Below are positions 5,871 to 12,933 of a DNA stretch of 21,822 bases, one piece after another. How positions within the stretch are numbered: the first letter of the stretch is position 1; each line of letters opens with the position of its first letter. Position numbers and translations under genes: made by a program. This DNA comes from Treponema sp. (GTDB taxonomy: Bacteria; Spirochaetota; Spirochaetia; Treponematales; Treponemataceae): assembly GCA_017617145.1 (NCBI GenBank), contig JAFZWX010000188.1, positions 1 to 21,822 of the forward strand, written 5' to 3'. The notes below the pieces were generated by a model. That model did no database searches and was not told the DNA's origin. It saw nothing but the letters and a program-made list of their open reading frames with translations.

Positions 5871-8800
5871 ATGGCAAAACTAAAAATCAATAAAACCTTA
5901 CGAAACATTCTGATTGCCATAGGCGTAATCATTTTGTTTTTCGTATGTACCCGGCTGGTTCCCGAAAAGAAACTAAGCGAAAAGTACGATGGTTATGATT
6001 TGTCAACATCACAAGGAGCTGTTTCGGCGGGTAAAACTTATGCAGAATATCAGGCCGAACACAAAAATGCAAAAACACCAGATATTACAGTTCCTGTAAA
6101 TATTTTTGAATATGATGCTGAAAAATCGACCGGTACGAGTGTAGTTTCTAATTATCAGGGAAAAGATGTTGTACTTACAGAAGAGCGTTCTTACGTTCTC
6201 TGGACTGTAGAGGTTCCTGAGGCAGGCTTCTATAATCTTTCCATGGAATATATCTGCCCGCCTTCAAGAAACGTAGATATAGAGCGTATCCTTTATATTA
6301 ACGGAGAAATGCCTTTTAGAGGCGCCGATACACTCTCATTTTCAAGACTTTGGAAAGATGGCGGCGAAATCAAATACGATAACCGTGGAAACATGATTCG
6401 TCCAACCCAAGCCGAAACCTTTGCTTATCAGCAGATTCGTTTTAAAAGCGATTTGGGTTATGAAGTTGATCCTTATCGTTTCTATTTTACTAAAGGTACA
6501 AATACAATTGCTCTGCAGGCAATTAGTGAACCTGTTGCAATCAGCACACTTGAACTTGTTCCATTAAAAACATACAACACTTATGAGCAGTATGTTGCTA
6601 AACAGCCTGTTAAACCAGAAAACAATACTGCAAAAAATATCACTGTAAAGGTTCAGGGTGAAAACTCTCTTGTTCGTTCTGATCCTTCTCTTTTTGCACG
6701 CTATGACCGTTCTTCTGCTGTAACAGAGCCATATAGTACAAAGAAAACTGTTTTGAACTATGTTGGCGGCGATTCCTGGAAATCTCCTGGTCAGTGGATT
6801 GAATGGGAAATTGAAGTTCCTGAAAACGGCTGGTATACAATTTCCATAAAAGGACGTCAGTTCTTCCAGCGTGGTTATGTTGCTTACCGTTCAGTTTATA
6901 TTGATGAAGAAATACCTGTAGATGTTCTTAAAGCTGTAGGTTTTAAATATAATAAAGACTGGCAGTATAAAACACTTTCAGATGATACAAATACACCATA
7001 TAAGTTCTATCTTTCAAAGGGAAAGCACACAATAAGACTTGAAGCAACTCTTGGTGAAGTAGGTCCGATTATCAGTGAACTTGAAGATTCTGTTTACCGA
7101 TTGAACCTTATTTATCGTACAATTCTTGTTCTTACCGGTACCAGCCCTGACGCAGACCGTGACTATGAAATTCATAAAGTATTCCCTGATGAAGTTCAGG
7201 CAATGCTTGAAGAAAGCCGCCGTCTGTATAAGATTGTAGATGAGTTTATTGCTGTTACAGGACAGAAATCAAATCAGATTTCTCCTGCAGAAAACCTTGC
7301 CGTTCAGCTTGAAAAATTCTACAAGCATCCGGACCGCATTACAAAGAACTTCCAGAACTTCAAAGATAATACAATGTCTCTTGCTTCTTCAATGCTTTCG
7401 CTTACAGAAACAAAGCTCGATGTTGACTACATTGTGGTTCAGGGAGCCGATGATAAAATCAAAAAAGATGAAACAAACTTCTTTAAAGATGCAAGACATG
7501 AAATTGCTTCATTTATAAACTCCTTCCTTTACGATTCATCTGCACTTGGAAGTATTTATGATGAAAATGAAGACCATGTAGTACAAGTATGGATTGTTAC
7601 TGGTCGTGACCAGAGTCAGGTTCTTAAGAATATGATTGATGATACCTTTACACCGCAAACCGGTATAAAAATCAATGTAAAACTTATTAACCCTGATGCA
7701 CTTCTTCCTGCTGTAGTTGCCGGAAAAGGCCCGGATGTTGTAATTTCTACCTATACATCTCAACCGGTAGACTATGCTCTTCGTAATGCCAACGTAAACC
7801 TTATGCGTTTTGAAGGCAGTGAAGAAGTTCTTACCTGGTTTAAGCCTAGTGCCTATGAGCCATATAAATATGACGGTGGACTTTATGCTCTTCCAGAACA
7901 GGAAACCTTTAACCTTATGTTCTACCGAAAGGATATTCTTGAACAGTTAGGACTTGAAATTCCTCAGACCTGGGAAGATTTTATTGCTATGCTTCCAACG
8001 TTGCAGGCAAACAACCTTACAGTTGGTGTTCCTTATCCAGATGTAAACAATCTTGATATGTCAGTTCTTTACTCTATGATTTATCAGGAGGACGGACGTC
8101 TTTACAACAATAACGGCGACAAATCAATTGTAGATTCCGAAGCCGGTATCAGTGCATTCAAGACATATACAAGCCTGTATAACAATTATGGTATTCCACT
8201 TATTTACGACTTTATGAGCCGATTCCGTACCGGTGAAATGCCTGTTGGTATTGCAAACTATACTACCTATAATACAATCGTAGTTGGTGCTCCAGAAATC
8301 CGAAACCTTTGGGATTTCACTTATCTTCCGGGAACAATCAATCCTCAGGGAGAACTTGACCGTTCAAATGCAGCAGGTGGTGTTTGCTGTATGATGATTA
8401 AAAACGGTATAAACCTTGATGACCTTGATCTTTCTGCTTTGCCAGATCTTACATACTCATCATTCAGTGGAAAAAGCATTGAAGATGGTGCAATTCCTGG
8501 TATTGACCAGAAAACCTGGAAAAAGGTTATGCATAATGAAACCGTTCAGCAGGATGCATGGCAATTTATGAAGTGGTGGGTTTCTGCAGATACACAGGTT
8601 CGATACGGACGTGAAATGGAAGCTCTTCTTGGTGCTTCTGCCCGCTATGCTACTGCAAATACCGAAGCTCTTAAACAGCTTTCATGGAATTCAGAGCAGA
8701 TTGAAGTTCTTGAAAAATCTCTTGATGAAACAGTTGGTATTCCTGAAGTACCTGGTAGTTACTTTACACCTCGCCATATTGTAAATGCTGCCCGTAAGGT

Positions 8801-8912
8801 TGTTAATGAACAGGATGATCCTCGCGAAACTCTTATTGATTACACTAGAAAAATCAACGAAGAGCTTACAAGAAAGCGTGAAGAATTTGGTCTTCCTATA
8901 GCAAGGGATTAG
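5871..8912 (+). CDS. Membrane-anchored carbohydrate-binding-like / solute-binding fusion protein
   Basis: 1013 residues from the ATG at 5871; a GTG six codons upstream is less likely. A basic N-terminus and one hydrophobic helix (about residues 12-31) form a signal anchor with no lipobox. Two beta-sandwich regions follow, at about 75-230 and 255-420. Each has the pattern W-x-(V/I)-E-V-P-E-x-G-(F/W)-Y and ends in FYFTKGTNTIALQA or FYLSKGKHTIRLEA, as in CBM6/35-like modules. A helical region (about 430-560) leads to an extracellular solute-binding domain (about 568-990: VVAGKGPDVVIS, YALPEQETFNLMFYRKDILE, PQTWEDF). The last is the type-1 ABC sugar-binding family. Normal sugar-binding proteins are about 400-450 residues, so this is a large fusion held at the membrane. 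First gene of the cluster; a permease follows 9 nt later. Ligand unknown. Confidence 0.85.
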   Translation: MAKLKINKTLRNILIAIGVIILFFVCTRLVPEKKLSEKYDGYDLSTSQGAVSAGKTYAEYQAEHKNAKTPDITVPVNIFEYDAEKSTGTSVVSNYQGKDVVLTEERSYVLWTVEVPEAGFYNLSMEYICPPSRNVDIERILYINGEMPFRGADTLSFSRLWKDGGEIKYDNRGNMIRPTQAETFAYQQIRFKSDLGYEVDPYRFYFTKGTNTIALQAISEPVAISTLELVPLKTYNTYEQYVAKQPVKPENNTAKNITVKVQGENSLVRSDPSLFARYDRSSAVTEPYSTKKTVLNYVGGDSWKSPGQWIEWEIEVPENGWYTISIKGRQFFQRGYVAYRSVYIDEEIPVDVLKAVGFKYNKDWQYKTLSDDTNTPYKFYLSKGKHTIRLEATLGEVGPIISELEDSVYRLNLIYRTILVLTGTSPDADRDYEIHKVFPDEVQAMLEESRRLYKIVDEFIAVTGQKSNQISPAENLAVQLEKFYKHPDRITKNFQNFKDNTMSLASSMLSLTETKLDVDYIVVQGADDKIKKDETNFFKDARHEIASFINSFLYDSSALGSIYDENEDHVVQVWIVTGRDQSQVLKNMIDDTFTPQTGIKINVKLINPDALLPAVVAGKGPDVVISTYTSQPVDYALRNANVNLMRFEGSEEVLTWFKPSAYEPYKYDGGLYALPEQETFNLMFYRKDILEQLGLEIPQTWEDFIAMLPTLQANNLTVGVPYPDVNNLDMSVLYSMIYQEDGRLYNNNGDKSIVDSEAGISAFKTYTSLYNNYGIPLIYDFMSRFRTGEMPVGIANYTTYNTIVVGAPEIRNLWDFTYLPGTINPQGELDRSNAAGGVCCMMIKNGINLDDLDLSALPDLTYSSFSGKSIEDGAIPGIDQKTWKKVMHNETVQQDAWQFMKWWVSADTQVRYGREMEALLGASARYATANTEALKQLSWNSEQIEVLEKSLDETVGIPEVPGSYFTPRHIVNAARKVVNEQDDPRETLIDYTRKINEELTRKREEFGLPIARD

Positions 8913-8921
8913 GAGAAAACT

Positions 8922-9860
8922 ATGGGTGAAAAATTAAATAAATATATTGCTAGAAGAAAGCTTATGGCTACAGACCTCGTTCGAAGTGCACGCAAACACA
9001 GCTTCTGCTATTTGTTCCTGCTTCCGTACGCAGTTCTGTTCATAACCTTTTATGTTCTTCCGATGCTTACTTCAATTTATTTTAGTTTTACAAACTATAA
9101 TATTCTTGAAAAGCCGGACTTTATTGGTATAAGAAATTATATAAACCTGTTCCTTGAAGACGAAGTTTTTACAATTGCCGTAAGAAATACTTTTGTCATT
9201 GCCATAATCATTGGACCGGTTGGATATATAATGGCTTTTATTTTTGCATGGCTCATCAACGAGCTTCCTAACTGGATTCGCACGCTTGTAGTATTCTTCT
9301 TCTATGTTCCTTCAATTTCGGGACAGGCCTTCAGCGTATTCAAGTTCTTCTTTGCAGACGATGCAAACGGTTGGATTAATGCAAAGCTTATTCACTGGAA
9401 TATTGTTCAGCAGCCTATTCTGTTCCTTACAAATCCGCACAATGTTCTTAAGGTTGTAATTCCTGTAATTTTGTGGACTTCACTTGGTACAGGCTTCCTT
9501 TCGTTCGTTGCTGGTCTTAAGGGTATTGATAAGTCTCAGTACGAAGCAGGCTACATTGATGGTATTCGTAACCGCTGGCAGGAGCTCTGGTTCATTACAC
9601 TTCCTAATATGAAGCCAATGCTTTTGTTCGGAGCTGTTATGTCAATTACAAGTGCCTTCAGCGTTTGTTCAATTCCTATGATGCTTGCAGGATATCCTTC
9701 TGTAGATTATTGTGCGCGAACAATCGTAACACACTTGTTCGACTATGGTTTTACACGCTTTGAGTTTGGATATGCTAGTGCAATTGCAACAGTATTGTTC
9801 CTTACAATGATTTTGTGTAATAAGTTCATTCAGGGCTTACTCGCAAGAGTTGGACACTAA
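8922..9860 (+). CDS. ABC sugar transporter permease, MalF-like (first pair)
   Basis: 312 residues with about six membrane helices and a basic cytoplasmic N-terminus of about 27 residues. The start of the core (FLLPYAVLFITFYVLPMLTS) is typical of MalF/UgpA-type permeases. The EAA loop that docks the ATPase is visible as YEAGYIDGIRNRWQELWFIT followed by LP. GGAGA overlaps the upstream stop and lies 5 nt before the ATG. It should pair with the MalG-like permease 15 nt downstream to form one translocation channel served by the preceding binding protein. No ATPase is encoded nearby. Confidence 0.93.
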   Translation: MGEKLNKYIARRKLMATDLVRSARKHSFCYLFLLPYAVLFITFYVLPMLTSIYFSFTNYNILEKPDFIGIRNYINLFLEDEVFTIAVRNTFVIAIIIGPVGYIMAFIFAWLINELPNWIRTLVVFFFYVPSISGQAFSVFKFFFADDANGWINAKLIHWNIVQQPILFLTNPHNVLKVVIPVILWTSLGTGFLSFVAGLKGIDKSQYEAGYIDGIRNRWQELWFITLPNMKPMLLFGAVMSITSAFSVCSIPMMLAGYPSVDYCARTIVTHLFDYGFTRFEFGYASAIATVLFLTMILCNKFIQGLLARVGH

Positions 9861-9875
9861 TAGGGGAGGATGTAT

Positions 9876-10769
9876 ATGAATTCTAAACGAATGTATAAAG
9901 ACATGACAATACATCACTACAAATACCGCAGAAAGCCTAACCGTTCTCTTGGCGGCGATATTGGTGTATATATCTTCCTTGGTTTGTGTTCTATTTTAAT
10001 GATTACTCCTCTTGTATTTGCTATTTCAAACTCTCTCAAACCACTTGATGAAGTTTTAAAAAGACCGCCTAGCTTCTTTGCAATTCATCCGACCTTTGAT
10101 AATTTTTCTGATTTGTTTGTAACCTTGAGTCAGGGTTGGGTACCACTTACAAGATATATCTGGAATACACTTTTTGTTACAGTTGTAGGAACTGTAGGAC
10201 ACGTAATTCTTGCTTCAATGGCTGCTTATGTTCTCGCTAAGTACAACTTCCCTGGTGGAAATCTTTTCTTCCGCATTGCAGTAGTTGCCTTGATGTTCAC
10301 CGGTTATGTAACTGGTATTCCAAACTATTTGATTATGTGTAAGCTTCACATGGTAGACACTTACTGGTCAATTATTCTTCCTGCTATTGGAGGTTCTTTG
10401 GGACTCTTCCTTATGAAGCAGTTTATTGACGGTTTCCCAATGTCGCTTATTGAAGCTGCAAAAATAGACGGCGCACATGAGCTTACAATTTTCTGGAAGC
10501 TCGTAATGCCTAACGTTAGACCTGCCTGGCTTACAATTTCCATTTTCTCTATTCAGGGCTTGTGGAATAACCCGCAGACACAGACTATCTATACAGAAAA
10601 TAAAAAGATGCTCAGTTATGCACTTACTCAGCTTGGTCAAAACGTTATTGCCCGTATGGGACAGCAGAACGCTGTTATAGTATTTACAATGATTGTGCCA
10701 ATTGTATTCTTTATCTTCTCTCAGAGTCAGATTATGGAAACAATGGCATCTTCAGGACTTAAGGACTAG
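9876..10769 (+). CDS. ABC sugar transporter permease, MalG-like (first pair)
   Basis: 297 residues. The start is set at the ATG at 9876, because an in-frame ATG at 9870 directly abuts GGGGAGG (9863-9869), leaving no spacing; from 9876 the spacing is 6 nt. The protein has six hydrophobic segments, the MalG-like opening (LVFAISNSLKPLDEVLKRPP), the EAA loop IEAAKIDGAHELTIFWKLVM followed by PNVRP, and the short C-terminal ASSGLKD tail typical of MalG/UgpE permeases (compare ASTGVKM in the second pair). It partners the preceding permease. Confidence 0.93.
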   Translation: MNSKRMYKDMTIHHYKYRRKPNRSLGGDIGVYIFLGLCSILMITPLVFAISNSLKPLDEVLKRPPSFFAIHPTFDNFSDLFVTLSQGWVPLTRYIWNTLFVTVVGTVGHVILASMAAYVLAKYNFPGGNLFFRIAVVALMFTGYVTGIPNYLIMCKLHMVDTYWSIILPAIGGSLGLFLMKQFIDGFPMSLIEAAKIDGAHELTIFWKLVMPNVRPAWLTISIFSIQGLWNNPQTQTIYTENKKMLSYALTQLGQNVIARMGQQNAVIVFTMIVPIVFFIFSQSQIMETMASSGLKD

Positions 10770-10773
10770 TGCT

Positions 10774-12243
10774 ATGGACAGACGTAAAATAATATTATTT
10801 GCAGGCCTTTTTGCATTATGTGCCGGCCTTTTTGCACGAGGAGACACCTACATCTACAATTACTGGGATGAAATTGAAAAATCTCCTGATGCATATCGTG
10901 TTTCAAATGTTTTCTATGCAAACGATCTTAAGCTTGATACTCCTCTTAAAAATCCTACTTCTTTGTTTGCATATGGAAAATCAATTTATCTTTGCGATAC
11001 CGACAATAACCGCATTATTGAATTTGAATACACCGAAAACAAAACTCTTGTTCCGCTCAGAGTAATTGATCATGTAAATCCAAGTCCGCTTATTGAAGAT
11101 AATTACTTCAAGGCTCCTCAGGATATTTTTATCTGCGAAGACGGTACAACATTCATTGCCGACACAGACAACGGACGCGTACTTAAAACAGACAAGGATT
11201 TGAACGTTATTGATGTTCTTACAGAGCCGGATGACCCTACATACGAAAAAGATAAGGCCTTCCTTCCAAACAAAGTTGTTGCCGACTCTAAAGGCCGTGT
11301 TTATATTCTTTCAAAGAACGTAAATAAAGGTTTTATTAAGTACGAATACGACGGAGAATTCAAAGGCTACTATGGTGCTACAAAAGTAATTGTAAACGCT
11401 GCTGACCGTCTTTGGAAAAAGTTTGCTACCGAAGCCCAGAAAGCCCGAATGATTTTGTTCGTTCCAACAGAATATTCAAACTGTTATATGGACAAAGAAG
11501 GCTTTATTTATGCAGTAACAAAGTCTTTTGAAGAAGGTGATCTTCACTCAGGAAAAGCTAAGCCTTTACGCCGTCTTAATGCTCTTGGAACAGATATTCT
11601 TATAAACAACGGTTACGAACCGCCAATCGGCGATCTTGAATGGAGCAATGCAGCCGGTATTCAGGGTTCTTCAAAGTTTGTAGATGTTACAGTTCTTGAT
11701 AACGAAGTATATCTTGCACTTGATGAAACACGCGGACGTATTTTTGCCTATAACAATCAGGGTTACCTTTTGTTTGCCTTTGGTGGACGAGGAAATATCG
11801 ACGGGTTCTTCCGTAAGCCTGCTTCTCTTGAACACATTGGTAAAGACCTTTTTGTTGTAGACTCAACAAACGCTACAATTACAATCTTTACTCCTACAGA
11901 TTACGGTAACCTTATTTACAGGGCAACAGAACAGTTCGCTGTAGGTGCCTACGATGATTCTGCCGATACCTGGTCAAAGGTTCTTGCCTTAAACGGTAAC
12001 TACGACCTTGCATATATTGGTTTAGGAAAATCGTACCTGCGTCAGAAAAAGTACAAGGAAGCAATGGAATACTTTAAGCTCAAGCGCGACCGACTGGACT
12101 ATTCCAAGGCATTCAAATACTACCGCAAGGAATGGATAGAAGCTAACTTTGCCTGGCTTGCAATTGTTGTTGTTGCAATTATTCTTATTCCTCTCATTAT
12201 AAGATGGGTAAAACGAATTAAATGGGAGATTAGTACACTATGA
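10774..12243 (+). CDS. NHL beta-propeller / TPR protein with C-terminal membrane anchor
   Basis: 489 residues. An N-terminal signal sequence (KIILFAGLFALCAGLFARG) exports the protein. About residues 45-385 carry NHL-type repeats, for example SIYLCDTDNNRIIEF, TFIADTDNGRVLKTDKD and VYLALDETRGRIFAYNNQG, consistent with a six-bladed propeller. Then comes a TPR-like pair of helices (about 395-440; YDLAYIGLGKSYLRQKKYKE) and a single membrane helix near the C-terminus (FAWLAIVVVAIILIPLIIRW) with a basic tail. The propeller therefore faces outward, tethered to the inner membrane. The ATG at 10774 with AAGGA 8 nt upstream is preferred over a TTG at 10693 that overlaps the permease gene. The stop overlaps the next start (ATGA). 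A scaffold or ligand-binding role is inferred. Confidence 0.8.
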   Translation: MDRRKIILFAGLFALCAGLFARGDTYIYNYWDEIEKSPDAYRVSNVFYANDLKLDTPLKNPTSLFAYGKSIYLCDTDNNRIIEFEYTENKTLVPLRVIDHVNPSPLIEDNYFKAPQDIFICEDGTTFIADTDNGRVLKTDKDLNVIDVLTEPDDPTYEKDKAFLPNKVVADSKGRVYILSKNVNKGFIKYEYDGEFKGYYGATKVIVNAADRLWKKFATEAQKARMILFVPTEYSNCYMDKEGFIYAVTKSFEEGDLHSGKAKPLRRLNALGTDILINNGYEPPIGDLEWSNAAGIQGSSKFVDVTVLDNEVYLALDETRGRIFAYNNQGYLLFAFGGRGNIDGFFRKPASLEHIGKDLFVVDSTNATITIFTPTDYGNLIYRATEQFAVGAYDDSADTWSKVLALNGNYDLAYIGLGKSYLRQKKYKEAMEYFKLKRDRLDYSKAFKYYRKEWIEANFAWLAIVVVAIILIPLIIRWVKRIKWEISTL

Positions 12244-12917
12244 GTTATATAACAAGACGATTAAAAAAACTAACCCTTAAATCAACATATACGAGATTTT
12301 TTGATACACTCAAATATGCTCTTTATGTTATGGTACATCCTGCAGACGGATTCTGGGATTTGATTCATGCAAAACGAGGCTCCTATGCTGCAGCAAACTT
12401 TATTGTGATATTAACGCTTTTAACCCAAATCTGGCGTTTACGTTTTACAAGCTTTGTTGTAATGAACGTTCACTGGGAATATGTAAATATCTTTGAAGAG
12501 TTTGCAACAATTCTTCTTCCGCTTGGAATTTTCTGTATCTGTAACTGGGCGCTTACAACCTTGTTCGACGGAAAAGGACACCTTGGCGATATTTACATGG
12601 GCTCGGCTTATGCTTTAGCACCATATCCTCTTATTCAAATTCCAATCATCATTATTAGTAATTTTGTTACTCGTGATGAAGTTGCTTTCTATGCTATCTT
12701 CAATAATATTTCGCTTGTATGGTGCGGAATCCTTATTTTCATGGCAATGATGATGATTCATCAATATGGTTTTGGAAAAACTCTGCTGTTTACAATCTTC
12801 ACTATTTTTGGAATGCTTGTATTCATTTTTATTGTACTTTTGTTCTTTAGTATGATCTCGCAGGGTATTGCTTATTTTGTTTCTCTTGGACGAGAAGTTA
12901 TATTCAGGTTGAACTGA
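12240..12917 (+). CDS. YIP1-like integral membrane protein
   Basis: 225 residues with about five membrane helices. The N-terminal amphipathic region (FFDTLKYALYVMVHPADGFWD) before the first helix, the motif LGDIYMGSAYALAPYPLIQI in the middle, and the closing hydrophobic helices match the bacterial YIP1 family layout. The function of bacterial YIP1 proteins is not established. Translation is coupled to the NHL protein by a 4-nt ATGA overlap, and AGGAGG for the DUF5696 gene follows directly after its stop. It probably acts as a membrane partner of the NHL and DUF5696 proteins. Confidence 0.8.
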   Translation: MSYITRRLKKLTLKSTYTRFFDTLKYALYVMVHPADGFWDLIHAKRGSYAAANFIVILTLLTQIWRLRFTSFVVMNVHWEYVNIFEEFATILLPLGIFCICNWALTTLFDGKGHLGDIYMGSAYALAPYPLIQIPIIIISNFVTRDEVAFYAIFNNISLVWCGILIFMAMMMIHQYGFGKTLLFTIFTIFGMLVFIFIVLLFFSMISQGIAYFVSLGREVIFRLN

Positions 12918-12933
12918 CAAAGGAGGATTGATT

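Noticed and set aside
9870..9875. Permease start at ATG 9870
   Set aside because: This ATG directly abuts GGGGAGG, leaving no spacing; the ATG at 9876 has a normal 6-nt spacing.
10693..10773. NHL protein start at TTG 10693
   Set aside because: The extension overlaps the permease gene by 77 nt and would bury the obvious signal peptide that begins at ATG 10774.
12928..12933. DUF5696 start at TTG 12928
   Set aside because: It lies one base after AGGAGG; the ATG at 12934 is correctly spaced.
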